Shown: positions 45,086-56,730, counted from the stretch's first letter. The stretch is DNA of 64,000 bases from Photobacterium sp. TLY01 (GCF_021432065.1 NZ_CP090364.1:2246601-2310600); one strand, 5' to 3'. Notes: generated from the letters alone by a model not told the origin. Translations and numbers: made by a program.

Positions 45086-45361
45086 CTAATGATAATCAAG
45101 GTTACTGGCATAACACTGTTCGTAGCCATCATTCCAGCCATTGGCGTACTTATTCTCTTTTTTCATTCTCTCAGGATCCTGACGAAATCCGTCATAAAAA
45201 GTCGTCGCCTGAACTTTTCGGCTGTCACAACCGTCCTGATACCCTTCCAGATAATTGCGGGTAAATCCCAGCTCCGCAAGCTGAGCATGCCGTGTTTGAC
45301 CACATGCCGACAAAATCAGAGAAAGTGATACCCACAACAAAAACACATGTCGTCTTTTCAT
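45086..45361 (-). CDS. Small lipoprotein with Tyr/Gly/Cys repeats, unknown function
   Basis: 91 residues from ATG 45361 (AGGTGAG upstream). The signal peptide ends in the lipobox LSAC. The mature chain of about 70 residues has two similar pieces, LEGYQDGCDS and NGWNDGYEQC, each with an aromatic-Gly and one Cys, perhaps forming a disulfide. I do not know the family; it appears typical of small vibrio lipoproteins. The residue after Cys is Gly, compatible with sorting to the outer membrane. Convergent to yejM. Confidence 0.7.
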   Translation of the reverse strand: MKRRHVFLLWVSLSLILSACGQTRHAQLAELGFTRNYLEGYQDGCDSRKVQATTFYDGFRQDPERMKKENKYANGWNDGYEQCYASNLDYH

Positions 45362-45758
45362 GTTCTCACCTAACGGTGCAAATAAAGTCAAATTATCCCC
45401 GTAAGGTAAAAATAGTGAAACTTGTCTGTTCGCCTTGTCTCAAGATTGACACAAGGGACGTCTAACCGCAAAGTGCTCACCGCATGTCCAGACCAATCAG
45501 CTCATGTTGGCTGTCAGTCAGCAAAAACACTCTCCGGCACCGCTGAGCAGCACTCTCAAAACAAATACCCCCAGCGTATCACTGCAACAACACTCATTAA
45601 GACATCATAAATTTGACTGTGGCCGGATTTTAACCAATTGTTTTATCTGTTTATTCAATTTTCCGCGCGAGCACGCTGTTCTATTTTCATTATTCTTATA
45701 TCGTAATGCGTTGAAAAATACTTCATCAACCCTCTAAGTCAGTAGCAGTGAGAACGGA
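45362..45758. other. Region upstream of the GGDEF gene
   Basis: About 400 bases. The open frames in it lack start signals. It presumably holds the promoters of the small lipoprotein gene and the GGDEF gene. No regulator site was recognised. Confidence 0.4.
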
Positions 45759-47273
45759 ATGGATTCCTTCTATCAGGCATACTTTTCACAGTGGCAGACA
45801 GCAACAGAGAGGTCAGTGGTGATTGACAGGCTGCTTCCTCTGTTTTGCCGCCATTTAAGTGCCTCATCGTGCGGTCTGTTCGTTAAAAAGCACGCTGAAT
45901 GGATACATTTCACGCATTGCTCTCCATCCATTCAAGCGCCAGCCACACCGCGTGATGAGGAGCTTGATGACTGGCTTTGTCAGCCCCTGCCTTTTTCCCG
46001 GCAGAGTGCCGAGAAAACAGTGCTATGGCTTCCGCTGCAACATCAGGGGATACCTCTTGGCTTGCTGGCACTGAGTTATCCGGCAGGTTCAGCACTCACC
46101 GATCCTGACTATTTACAGCCTTGTATCCTCCACCTGAGTGCCGAGCTCAGAACTTACATTGCAGCAGGTCAACCTGTTGGTTCAGGTCCGGTTTTACTGG
46201 ATATGCTACAGGGCTTGCACGATATCTCTTTTGCTCTATGGCGCGCACAAAGTATTGACGAGATGCTCTTTCATGCCGTCGATCAGGGAAAGAAAGTGCT
46301 GAATATTGATCGTATCGCTGTTTTTCTTCTGACAGGGCATAACAGAATGAAAGGCACTTATGGCACAGATACCGAAGGAAATACGGTCAAAGAAGCCTAT
46401 TTTGAATCCACTATCCCGCCTCACTGGTTCATTGACCATCCCCAGGCACAGCATGGTTACCTGGCCATTGAAGAAAACACATCGCTTTATCATGATTTGC
46501 AAGAAATCGGGGTTGGCTGGAGTGCCTACACCTCATTGTGGGACGGGGATAAGCGCGTCGGCTGGATAGCTTACGATAACCTGATTCACGGACGCCCGAT
46601 GGCTGATTATCATCCGCAGCTTCTCAAGCAATTCAGCTTTATTGTCTCCCAGCATCTGGTGCGCAGACAGACAGAAGACAACCTGAACCAACTTAATGGC
46701 GAGCTTGAGAAAAGGGTCACCGAACGAACGCGTGAACTGCGACAGCTCAACCGGCAACTGGAATACACCTCCCGTCATGATCCCTTGACTCAGGTGCCGA
46801 ACCGGCGTGTGTTTGATCAGACCCTGCCCTTAGAATGGCGCAGGGCCCAGCGGCATCAGTTACCCGTCTCTTTGCTGATGATTGATGTGGATCACTTTAA
46901 GTCATTCAATGACAACTATGGTCACGCAACTGGCGACCGTTGTCTGACTCTGATCGCTCAGACGCTGGTCTCGGTCGAGCGACGGGCAGGCGCGCTGTTT
47001 GCCCGTTATGGCGGAGAAGAGTTCGTGATTCTGCTGCCGGGTCAAAACGCCCAGGCTGCGATTGTCGCCGCACAGAACGCCTTAGATGCAGTGCGTTCAT
47101 TGCTCATTCCGGTCAACGACCAGGAATACTGCAGTGTCACTGTGAGTGTAGGTATCAGTTGTATCGTACCGGACAAACACTCTACAGCAGATCAACTGTT
47201 TAACCAGGCCGATAGCGCCTTATACAAAGCCAAGTCGCTGGGCCGGAATACTTTTTTTATTTACGAAGACTAG
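45759..47273 (+). CDS. GAF-GGDEF diguanylate cyclase
   Basis: 504 residues, cytoplasmic (no signal or membrane segment). The N-terminal GAF-like sensor region spans about residues 20-300. A short coiled coil follows (LNQLNGELEKRVTERTRELR), then the GGDEF domain from HDPLTQVPNRRVF on. The catalytic motif is RYGGEEF, with the conserved metal Asp in LLMIDVDHFK. The product-inhibition I-site RxxD is replaced by R-R-A-G, so feedback by c-di-GMP at this site is probably lost. It should make c-di-GMP in response to an unknown GAF ligand. The stop is one base from the topB stop on the other strand. Confidence 0.88.
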   Translation: MDSFYQAYFSQWQTATERSVVIDRLLPLFCRHLSASSCGLFVKKHAEWIHFTHCSPSIQAPATPRDEELDDWLCQPLPFSRQSAEKTVLWLPLQHQGIPLGLLALSYPAGSALTDPDYLQPCILHLSAELRTYIAAGQPVGSGPVLLDMLQGLHDISFALWRAQSIDEMLFHAVDQGKKVLNIDRIAVFLLTGHNRMKGTYGTDTEGNTVKEAYFESTIPPHWFIDHPQAQHGYLAIEENTSLYHDLQEIGVGWSAYTSLWDGDKRVGWIAYDNLIHGRPMADYHPQLLKQFSFIVSQHLVRRQTEDNLNQLNGELEKRVTERTRELRQLNRQLEYTSRHDPLTQVPNRRVFDQTLPLEWRRAQRHQLPVSLLMIDVDHFKSFNDNYGHATGDRCLTLIAQTLVSVERRAGALFARYGGEEFVILLPGQNAQAAIVAAQNALDAVRSLLIPVNDQEYCSVTVSVGISCIVPDKHSTADQLFNQADSALYKAKSLGRNTFFIYED

Positions 47274-47291
47274 TTTATTTACGACGACTAG
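47256..47291. repeat. 18-bp tandem duplication across the GGDEF/topB stop codons
   Basis: TTTATTTACGAAGACTAG (47256-47273) is followed immediately by TTTATTTACGACGACTAG (47274-47291), 17 of 18 identical. The first copy encodes the end of the GGDEF protein and its stop. The complement of the second encodes the last residues and stop of topB. Confidence 0.9.
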
Positions 47292-49266
47292 CCGTCTTCT
47301 TCTGGCCTTCACGCTTCTGTCCTGTCGTTCCTGATGAGTGCCTGCTCCGCGCTCGTCGGTGATAGCTCCCCTTGCCTTTGGCGGCAGGCGGGGCAACCGC
47401 CTGGAGGGTACGGAGGCTGGGCGGAATACCGCCGGATTTTATCGTGCTCATCAGTTGCTCAATTTGCTGCTGCAGTGCTGCCATGAACGGCTGGTAAGCA
47501 TATTTCCGCTCAGCCATATCTTGCAGCTGGTGTTCCCAATGTGCCGTCATGTCCGGGTACGTCGCTTCATCGGGTAAGGCGTACACCAAAGCGCGACCAG
47601 CATCTGAGGCATGAATATTTTTCCCCTGACGGTAGAGCAACTGGCGCTTGAACAAGACCTCCATAATACCGGCCCGGGTGGCTTCAGTGCCTAAACCGTC
47701 CGTCTCGCGCAGAATCTTCTTCAGCGATTTATCTGCGACAAAACGGCCAATGCCCGTCATCGCCTGCAGCAAGGTAGCTTCGGTAAAATGCTTCGGCGGC
47801 TCAGTCACCCTGTCTTTGATCTCTCCATCCTGACAGGTCAGCACTGTGCCTTTATCCAAAGGCGGTACCTTATCGGCCAAATCCTGCTCTTTGTCTGTAT
47901 CGTCTTTGCCCTGCAATACTTTCCAGCCTGGCTGCATCAGCTGGCGGCCTCGGGCAATAAACACCCCGCCAGCGATAGAAAAGGTCAATTTGGCTTCTGC
48001 GTAGACCGCCGCCGGATAAAACTGCATCAGATACTGACGGGCAATCAACTGATAAACCTTGGCCTCCTGATCGCTCAGACTACCGGGCTGCACCGCTTTG
48101 GGGGTGGGAATAATGGCATGGTGCGCATCCACTTTACTGTCATTCCAGGCTTTTGAGCGTAACGACAAATCCGCGCCCTTGACCGCCTCCAGCATCTGCG
48201 GTGCCGTTGACGACACGGCTTTCACCACCTCACTGGCCTGACGATAGTGATCGACCGGCAGATAACGGCAGTCAGAGCGCGGATAGGTAATCACTTTATG
48301 TTTCTCATACAGTGACTGGCAGCACGCCAGTACATCCGCCGCGCTCATGCCGAAGCGACGGGCAGAGTCGATCTGCAGTGCCGACAAAGAATACGGTAAG
48401 GGCGGCGACTGGCGGGTTTCTTTTCGCTCCGCATCCGAGACAGTGGCTGGCTGGCCTTTGATACGCGTAACGACATTCTCACACAGCTTGCGATTGAGCA
48501 CCCGGCCCTCCTCGTCTTGCCAGGGTTCGCAAGCCTGGCTCGGCTGCCAGCGGGCGCGGATCACATTGTCCTGATAAGGGATCAGTGCATAGACATCATA
48601 AAAAGGCACCGGCACAAAATTGGCAATTTCGTCATCCCGGCGAGTCACCAGCCCAAGCACAGGTGTTTGCACCCTGCCCACCGACAGGACGCCTTGATAG
48701 CCGCCCCGCTGCCCAAGCAAGGTATAGGCACGGGACATATTCATGCCGTACAGCCAGTCCGCCCGGGATCGGGCCAGGGCCGACACCGACAGCGGAATAA
48801 AATCGCTGTTGTCCCTGAGCTGCCCAAGCGCTCTTTTGACTGCTGCCGGGTTCAGATCTGAGATGAGTAACCGTTTCATGGCCGCTTTTTTTGCAGCGGC
48901 CAGTTTCACGTAATCAATCACTTCATCGACCAGCAACTGACCTTCCCGGTCTGGGTCACCAGCATGGATCACTTCATCCGCCTGCTTCACTAACTTGCGG
49001 ACCACACTCAGTTGCTGCTTGGCCGATTTTCTCGGGGCCAGTTGCCACTGTTCAGGGATGATCGGCAAATCATCCAGATTCCATTTCTTATAGCGCGGAT
49101 CATAGGCATCCGGTTCAACCTGCTCAAGCAAATGGCCGATACACCAAGTGACGATGTCGCCGTTGGCCACTTCTATGTAGCCTTGATGATTCTTATGCGG
49201 ACGGGGTAATACGGCTGCAATAGCACGCCCCAGACTGGGCTTTTCAGCGATATAAAGACGGGTCAT
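47275..49266 (-). CDS. topB: DNA topoisomerase III
   Basis: 663 residues, type IA topoisomerase. The Toprim domain has IAEKPSLGRAIAAVLP and the acidic triad HAGDPDREGQ. The active-site tyrosine is in KVITYPRSDCRYLP. C-terminal residues are basic (SYHRRARSRHSSG; KREGQKKTASRRK) without zinc fingers. It decatenates DNA and resolves recombination and replication intermediates. The stop lies in the second copy of the tandem duplication, and no terminator separates it from the convergent GGDEF gene. In E. coli topB is near ydjA and sppA as well, with selD between; selD is absent here. Confidence 0.96.
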   Translation of the reverse strand: MTRLYIAEKPSLGRAIAAVLPRPHKNHQGYIEVANGDIVTWCIGHLLEQVEPDAYDPRYKKWNLDDLPIIPEQWQLAPRKSAKQQLSVVRKLVKQADEVIHAGDPDREGQLLVDEVIDYVKLAAAKKAAMKRLLISDLNPAAVKRALGQLRDNSDFIPLSVSALARSRADWLYGMNMSRAYTLLGQRGGYQGVLSVGRVQTPVLGLVTRRDDEIANFVPVPFYDVYALIPYQDNVIRARWQPSQACEPWQDEEGRVLNRKLCENVVTRIKGQPATVSDAERKETRQSPPLPYSLSALQIDSARRFGMSAADVLACCQSLYEKHKVITYPRSDCRYLPVDHYRQASEVVKAVSSTAPQMLEAVKGADLSLRSKAWNDSKVDAHHAIIPTPKAVQPGSLSDQEAKVYQLIARQYLMQFYPAAVYAEAKLTFSIAGGVFIARGRQLMQPGWKVLQGKDDTDKEQDLADKVPPLDKGTVLTCQDGEIKDRVTEPPKHFTEATLLQAMTGIGRFVADKSLKKILRETDGLGTEATRAGIMEVLFKRQLLYRQGKNIHASDAGRALVYALPDEATYPDMTAHWEHQLQDMAERKYAYQPFMAALQQQIEQLMSTIKSGGIPPSLRTLQAVAPPAAKGKGSYHRRARSRHSSGTTGQKREGQKKTASRRK

Positions 49267-49469
49267 GAAGTCTGTAACTACTGGAAATAACTCTCCGCAC
49301 TATAAAGAATCCAACAATAGGTGACAATCATTACTGGATATAAACCCAGTAACAGTTCACAAAGTCGACACGCTAGCTCGCTGAAGCCTGAGACTGAATC
49401 AGTCCCGGCATTTGGAGTTATTGGGACCAGAACTCCGGTAAGAATGGGACCTGACAACAATGAAGGAAA

Positions 49470-49490
49470 CAGGCAGCAAAACGCTGCCTG
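49470..49490 (-). terminator. Probable terminator of ydjA
   Basis: CAGGCAGC and GCTGCCTG form an 8-bp stem around a 5-base loop; on the minus strand it is followed by TTTCCTT. Confidence 0.55.
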
Positions 49491-49507
49491 AAGACGTCAG
49501 CAGGAAA

Positions 49508-50056
49508 TTACAAATATTCGACAAATTGCGCTAAATCCCGCTCCGGTGCTTTCACATCGCGGCAGTCCGGGGTGCCCAGATACAGAAAACCAACAATCAT
49601 GTCATCCCCCTGAACGCCCAGCGCTTCACGCACCACTGCGTGATACGCCCAGCTTCCTGTGCGCCAGAATCCCGCAAACCCCTGAGCAACCGCCGCCATC
49701 TGCATCGCCTGAGCCGCACAGCCGGCTGAGAGATGTTGTTCAATCACAGGGATTTTATCGCTGGCTTGCACTTTAGCGACAACAGTTATCACCATAGGCG
49801 CACGGAAAGGGGCTTTAGAAGCCTTCTCGATCACGGCCTCTTCTGCGCCGTCAGCCTGAGCGGCAGAAACCAGAATATCGGCCAGCTTTTGCAACCCTTC
49901 GCCTTGCGAGACGATAAAACGCCAGGGCGTCAGCGCACCATGATCCGGCGCCCTGAGGCCAGCACGGAGAATATTGTCCAATGCTTCCCCCTGAGGGGCC
50001 GGGACAGTCATTTTAGGCAGAGAACGACGATTGAGCAGCAGCGACAGCGCATCCAT
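49508..50056 (-). CDS. ydjA: Nitroreductase family protein YdjA
   Basis: 182 residues from ATG 50056, aligned from end to end with E. coli YdjA (start MDALSLLLNRRS; ILRAGLRAPDHGALTPWRF; KAPFRAPMVITVVAK; QMAAVAQGFAGFWRTG). It is a small dimeric FMN enzyme; the natural substrate is unknown. The 16 upstream codons in the same frame have no start signal and are left out. The fadH terminator lies just upstream. Confidence 0.93.
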   Translation of the reverse strand: MDALSLLLNRRSLPKMTVPAPQGEALDNILRAGLRAPDHGALTPWRFIVSQGEGLQKLADILVSAAQADGAEEAVIEKASKAPFRAPMVITVVAKVQASDKIPVIEQHLSAGCAAQAMQMAAVAQGFAGFWRTGSWAYHAVVREALGVQGDDMIVGFLYLGTPDCRDVKAPERDLAQFVEYL

Positions 50057-50133
50057 AAATAATGTATCCTTGATGATAACAATTCTTGTTAAATACCATA
50101 CCACATCTGCCCTGCTGAGTAACCGCCATGCAA

Positions 50134-50157
50134 GAGAGGCGCCCGCAGGCGCCTCTC
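50134..50157 (-). terminator. Terminator hairpin after fadH
   Basis: GAGAGGCGCC and GGCGCCTCTC form a perfect 10-bp stem around CGCA; only a short T-rich tail follows on the minus strand. Confidence 0.65.
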
Positions 50158-50174
50158 AGGTTCAGCAATTCATC

Positions 50175-52208
<2,034 letters not shown>

Positions 52209-52214
52209 TCATTA

Positions 52215-52232
52215 TTGTAGGTCAGACCAGTT
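52215..52232 (-). promoter_or_regulatory. FadR operator upstream of fadH
   Basis: On the minus strand the site reads AACTGGTCTGACCTACAA, very close to known FadR sites such as E. coli fadL (AGCTGGTCCGACCTATA). It lies 25-42 bases before the fadH start, positioned to block transcription when no acyl-CoA is present. Confidence 0.7.
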
Positions 52233-52410
52233 ATAGCATAGGGTTAACCTTCACTCAAACACCTGTTTACATAACCTCAACATCCATCACTTCACATCCG
52301 TCCTGCCGCGCTTTTCAAACAGGTCATTTCAGTCGCACTATAGCTATCATTAGGATTTTACGCTTAGTCTCGGTTAGGATAAGCACTGGGATTTATTATC
52401 GGGAAAGGCC

Positions 52411-54264
52411 ATGAAAGTACTACTAAAAGGCATTGCCAAAGTGCTGCGGGGATGTTGGAAGCTGCTGAGCTTCACCCGCCAGTTATTTTTTAACCTGTTT
52501 TTCATTGCCCTGATTGGGGTCATCATTTTCGCTTTCCAGCAAGGGGCTGACACACCGGCTCTGCCCGACAAAGCTGCATTGGTACTGGATATTGACGGCC
52601 CGATTGTTGAACAGCGATCCTACGTCAATCCCTTCGATCAGTTTGTTGACAGCGCCATGGGTCAGGTACCGGTTCAGGAAAATATCCTGTTCGACATCGT
52701 TGATACCATCCGGGCAGCCGCGAAGGACGACAGGATCACCGGCCTTATCCTGAACCTGAAAAACATGCCAGAAACCAACCTGACCAAGCTGCGCTACATT
52801 GCCAAGGCCATTGAAGAATTCAAACAGGCTGGCAAACCTGTCTTTGCGACCGGTGATCACTACCGCCAGAGTCAGTACTACCTGGCCAGTTTTGCCGACA
52901 AAGTCTTCATGTCTGCCGACGGGGGCGTCATGCTGACCGGTTATGGCAGTTACTCGCTGTACTATAAGACCCTGCTGGATAATCTGGATGTCACCACCCA
53001 TGTCTTCCGTGTCGGGACCTATAAATCATTCGTTGAGCCCTATACCCGCGACAACATGTCAGACGCCGCGCGCGAAGCAAACACCGCCTGGCTCAACCAG
53101 ATGTGGGACGCTTACACTCAGGATGTCGCGCGCAACCGCCAGATCCCGGCCAGCGTACTCAACCCTGATGTCAAAGATCTGGTTGCTGAGCTGAAAAGTG
53201 TAGACGGTGATTTCGCCCGCCTGAGTCAGAAAATGGGGCTGGTGGATGAACTGGTCAGCCGTACCCAATTACGCCAGACCTTCATCAAGGAATTCGGCAG
53301 CGATGGCGACCATGGATTCAATCAAATCAGTTACTACGATTATCAGCCTTCAGTGAGTGCGCCATTCGAACCAAGCAAAAACGGTATTGCTATCGTGGTT
53401 GCCAGCGGTGCGATTGTCGATGGTCAGCAGGGACAAGGCAGAGTCGGTGGCGACACAACGGCCGCTTTGCTGCGAGAAGCCCGTCTTGATGATGACATTA
53501 AAGCAGTGATTCTGCGCGTCGACAGCCCTGGCGGCAGTGCGTTCGCCTCTGAGATTATCCGCAATGAAGTGGATGCCTTGAAGCTGGCGGGTAAACCTGT
53601 GGTGGTTTCTATGTCCAGTCTGGCAGCATCCGGCGGCTACTGGATCTCGTCCAGCGCCAGCGAAATTATTGCTCAGCCAACCACGATTACAGGATCTATC
53701 GGTATCTTCGGTATGCTGGCAACCTTTGAAAAAGGTCTGGAAAACATCGGGGTTCACAGCGACGGTGTCGGGACAACGCCCTTTGCTGGTATCGGAATCA
53801 CCCGAGGTTTACCTGACGATGTCGCTGAAATTTTCCAGTTAGGCATTGAGAACGGCTATCAGCGCTTTATCAGCCTGGTGAGCAAGCATCGCCATCTGTC
53901 ACTTGAAGAAACGGACAAAATTGCGCAAGGCCGGGTCTGGACCGGTCAGGATGCATTGAAACTGGGTCTGGTAGACCGTCTGGGCGATTTTGATGATGCC
54001 ATCGTCTCTGCGGCCAAACTGGCAAAACTGGACAGCTACGACACACGCTGGATAGAGTTACCGCTCAGCCCGATGGAGCAGTTTCTGCAGGATATGACCT
54101 CGGAAACCAGCGCCCGTATCGGCATGGCCATATCTGCTCAGCTACCCAAGGTGTTCACGCCAGCCTTGCGTCATATCACTGCAGATATCACCAGCATGAA
54201 TAATTTTAATGATCCTAAAGGACAATATGCTTTCTGTCTGAACTGTTCCAGCACAGGAAATTAA
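52411..54264 (+). CDS. sppA: Signal peptide peptidase SppA, 67K type
   Basis: 617 residues. One N-terminal membrane helix (about 26-45) is followed by two tandem peptidase-S49 domains. The nucleophile serine is in VVSMSSLAASGGYWISS (second domain) and the general-base lysine is expected in the first domain. The length matches the large SppA of gammaproteobacteria. It degrades cleaved signal peptides in the inner membrane. It is divergent from fadH and followed by ansA, the order seen in E. coli. Confidence 0.95.
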   Translation: MKVLLKGIAKVLRGCWKLLSFTRQLFFNLFFIALIGVIIFAFQQGADTPALPDKAALVLDIDGPIVEQRSYVNPFDQFVDSAMGQVPVQENILFDIVDTIRAAAKDDRITGLILNLKNMPETNLTKLRYIAKAIEEFKQAGKPVFATGDHYRQSQYYLASFADKVFMSADGGVMLTGYGSYSLYYKTLLDNLDVTTHVFRVGTYKSFVEPYTRDNMSDAAREANTAWLNQMWDAYTQDVARNRQIPASVLNPDVKDLVAELKSVDGDFARLSQKMGLVDELVSRTQLRQTFIKEFGSDGDHGFNQISYYDYQPSVSAPFEPSKNGIAIVVASGAIVDGQQGQGRVGGDTTAALLREARLDDDIKAVILRVDSPGGSAFASEIIRNEVDALKLAGKPVVVSMSSLAASGGYWISSSASEIIAQPTTITGSIGIFGMLATFEKGLENIGVHSDGVGTTPFAGIGITRGLPDDVAEIFQLGIENGYQRFISLVSKHRHLSLEETDKIAQGRVWTGQDALKLGLVDRLGDFDDAIVSAAKLAKLDSYDTRWIELPLSPMEQFLQDMTSETSARIGMAISAQLPKVFTPALRHITADITSMNNFNDPKGQYAFCLNCSSTGN

Positions 54265-54298
54265 CTCTGTCCGGATTCACAGTGATGAAACTTGACTC

Positions 54299-54323
54299 AG
54301 CCCGGTATATCCGGGCTTTTTTT
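54299..54323 (+). terminator. Terminator between sppA and ansA
   Basis: AGCCCGG and CCGGGCT pair around TATAT and are followed by seven T. Confidence 0.8.
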
Positions 54324-54382
54324 CGCCGGTTTTCACCGTATAATGCCTTCACCATCAATCACTATGCTGTACCCGTACTCTA

Positions 54383-55396
54383 ATGACAAAAAAAAATATC
54401 TATATCGCCTATACAGGCGGCACAATAGGAATGCAGAAGTCAGCGCACGGATATATTCCTGTCGCTGGTTTTATGGAACGGCAGCTGCAAAACATGCCTG
54501 AGTTTCACCGCTCAGAAATGCCTGCATTTACTATCCACGAATATGCACCACTGATTGACTCTTCAGATATGACCCCTGAAGACTGGCAGCGGATTGCCGA
54601 TGATATTCAGGCCAATTACGACAAGTTTGATGGATTTGTCATTCTTCATGGTACGGACACCATGGCCTATACCGCTTCTGCGCTGTCATTTATGCTGGAG
54701 AATCTGGGTAAACCTGTGATTGTCACCGGCTCGCAGATCCCGCTGGCAGAAATGCGCTCCGACGGGCAGAGTAACCTGCTCAATGCGTTGCATCTTGCGG
54801 CAAATTATCCGGTCAACGAAGTCACGGTTTTCTTCAATAACCAGCTTCTGCGCGGCAACCGCAGCACAAAAGCCCATGCCGACGGTTTCAATGCCTTTAT
54901 TTCGCCCAACATGCCGGCACTAATCGAAGCTGGGATCAACATTCAGGTCAAACCCACCACAGAGCTGAACAAACAGCCTGCCGGTGAGTTTCGAGTGCAC
55001 CAGATCACTCCGCAACCTATCGGTGTGATCACCATGTACCCCGGCATTTCGCCTGAAGTGATCCGAAACACCCTTCGCCAGCCGGTCAACGCGATGATCC
55101 TGCTGACGTTCGGCGTGGGCAATGCGCCACAAAACCCTGAACTGCTGGCTCAGTTGAAGGAAGCTGCTGACCGCGGCGTTATCGTCGTGAACCTGACTCA
55201 GTGTCTGTCCGGGAAAGTGAATATGGATGGTTACGCAACGGGCTGTGCCCTGGCTGATGCCGGTGTACTCAGTGGCTATGACATGACCCGTGAAGCTGCA
55301 CTGGCTAAACTGCACTTTCTGCTCAGCCAGGCGTTACCAACAGAAAAAGTGCGTGAACTGATGCAACAGGACATTCGCGGCGAATTGTCCCGTTAA
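54383..55396 (+). CDS. ansA: L-asparaginase I (cytoplasmic)
   Basis: 337 residues with no signal peptide, hence the cytoplasmic type I enzyme. The catalytic threonines are in IYIAYTGGTIGMQ and in ILHGTDTMAYTASAL; TGSQIPLAEMRSDGQSNL is conserved. It hydrolyses asparagine to aspartate and ammonia. An ATG at 54365 in another frame is a shadow. It is separated from sppA by a terminator, so it has its own promoter. Confidence 0.95.
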   Translation: MTKKNIYIAYTGGTIGMQKSAHGYIPVAGFMERQLQNMPEFHRSEMPAFTIHEYAPLIDSSDMTPEDWQRIADDIQANYDKFDGFVILHGTDTMAYTASALSFMLENLGKPVIVTGSQIPLAEMRSDGQSNLLNALHLAANYPVNEVTVFFNNQLLRGNRSTKAHADGFNAFISPNMPALIEAGINIQVKPTTELNKQPAGEFRVHQITPQPIGVITMYPGISPEVIRNTLRQPVNAMILLTFGVGNAPQNPELLAQLKEAADRGVIVVNLTQCLSGKVNMDGYATGCALADAGVLSGYDMTREAALAKLHFLLSQALPTEKVRELMQQDIRGELSR

Positions 55397-55423
55397 GTCA
55401 GAGTCATCAGGATTACCCGAATT

Positions 55424-55448
55424 GAGCCGCACGCGTGCGGCTCTTTTT
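55424..55448 (+). terminator. Terminator after ansA
   Basis: GAGCCGCA and TGCGGCTC pair around CGCG and are followed by TTTTT. Confidence 0.85.
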
Positions 55449-55504
55449 ATATCTCAGCTACACTTATAGCAAATTTCGTCTGTCGGCTATGAGCAAGGTT
55501 GATT

Positions 55505-56179
55505 ATGATTCTGCACGGTGCCTCCATTTCTCCTTTTGTCAGAAAAATCATGCTGGCCTTATCTTACAAAGGACTGAACTACGATTTACAGCCGCTCAAC
55601 CCCTACCTGGAAAAAGAGCTGGCGCACAAACGCCATCCCATGGGAAAAGTGCCGGTACTCGAACATGACAATCTGACCGTGATCGACTCAACCGTGATCG
55701 CCCATTACCTGGATGACATCTATCCGGTCCCTCCGCTCTACCCCGGCGATGCCGGTGAAAGAGCAAAAATCCGCTGGCTGGAAGAATATGCCGATACCCG
55801 GCTGAGTGCGCTGCTCGCCGGTGTGCTCTTCTATCAGAAAATACTCAGAGGTCAGATTCTGGAAAAAGACATTGATCAGGAGGCCATTGATGATTGTATG
55901 CAGCATCACCTGCCGCCTGTTCTGAACTACCTGGAAGAACAAGTACCGGCTGAAGGCTATATAACTACCCGTTTTTCGATGGCTGAGATTACACTTTGGA
56001 GTATTTTCCGCAGTGGCTGGATGGCTGGCTTAAGATTAAAGCCCCACTATCCTAAACTGGCCGTGTATCTGGAAGGTATTGAGCAAGAGCCCTGGGTTTC
56101 AAGTTTAATGGCACAGGAAGATCATGAGCTGAGTGGCTTTTACTGTGACCCTGTGCCTTTCACTGTTCTCAGGCAGTAA
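55505..56179 (+). CDS. Glutathione S-transferase family protein
   Basis: 224 residues from ATG 55505 (AAGG 7 bases upstream; a TTG two codons before is possible). The thioredoxin-like N-domain is MILHGASISPFVRKIMLAL, with the cis-Pro glutathione site GKVPVLEHDNLTVIDSTVIAHYL. The helical C-domain contains GYITTRFSMAEITLWSIFR. The catalytic Ser is probably in ASISPFV. The substrate is unknown; it resembles bacterial stress GSTs. It is inserted between ansA and yeaC compared with E. coli. Confidence 0.82.
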   Translation: MILHGASISPFVRKIMLALSYKGLNYDLQPLNPYLEKELAHKRHPMGKVPVLEHDNLTVIDSTVIAHYLDDIYPVPPLYPGDAGERAKIRWLEEYADTRLSALLAGVLFYQKILRGQILEKDIDQEAIDDCMQHHLPPVLNYLEEQVPAEGYITTRFSMAEITLWSIFRSGWMAGLRLKPHYPKLAVYLEGIEQEPWVSSLMAQEDHELSGFYCDPVPFTVLRQ

Positions 56180-56222
56180 GCAAACCCAGCTGAGCGCTCA
56201 GACATCAACAGGGTCACAGACA

Positions 56223-56522
56223 TCAGTTCTGCTGCAAAGAGAAACGGGCAATCTCTGCCACAGGCGCTTCGCTATCTTCAATGGCAAAATCACGTTTTAA
56301 CTCAGATTTAGACTTAAAACGTATCTCACCACCAGCAGCCACAGTCATATGCTCGGCCTCGGTGTTATGACGAGACTGATACAGCATCACAGCCTGCATG
56401 GTGGATTCTTTCTGAGCATCAGTTAATGGGGTGCCATCAGCCCATTTGCCCGTTTCTGCTGCAGCCAGTAACTTTTGGTATACCTCTGGGGTCATTGCAG
56501 CCAGAATCTGTTGTACATCCAT
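56223..56522 (-). CDS. yeaC: DUF1315 protein YeaC
   Basis: 99 residues, matching E. coli YeaC (AAMTPEVYQKLLAAAETGKW; LTDAQKESTMQAVMLYQSRHNTEAEHMTV). It is a small cytoplasmic protein of unknown function. It lies near msrB-gapA as in E. coli, here separated from msrB by a lipoprotein gene. Confidence 0.9.
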   Translation of the reverse strand: MDVQQILAAMTPEVYQKLLAAAETGKWADGTPLTDAQKESTMQAVMLYQSRHNTEAEHMTVAAGGEIRFKSKSELKRDFAIEDSEAPVAEIARFSLQQN

Positions 56523-56730
56523 CCCATCTACTCCTCTTGATGCCCGATTATTTCAGGCCACTAGCAATGGTAGGCTACGATAATGACCTGAGTTTGCCAG
56601 TCAAGTAGCGCCCTGATTTTAGTTTTCTTTTGTTTTCGTGATCACACTGCAGCAATGTCACATTATTCTTTCTCTCAGGTCAGTTTCTGCCGATAGCTAT
56701 TAGGGTATTCTTGAATGTAGTGAACAACCT

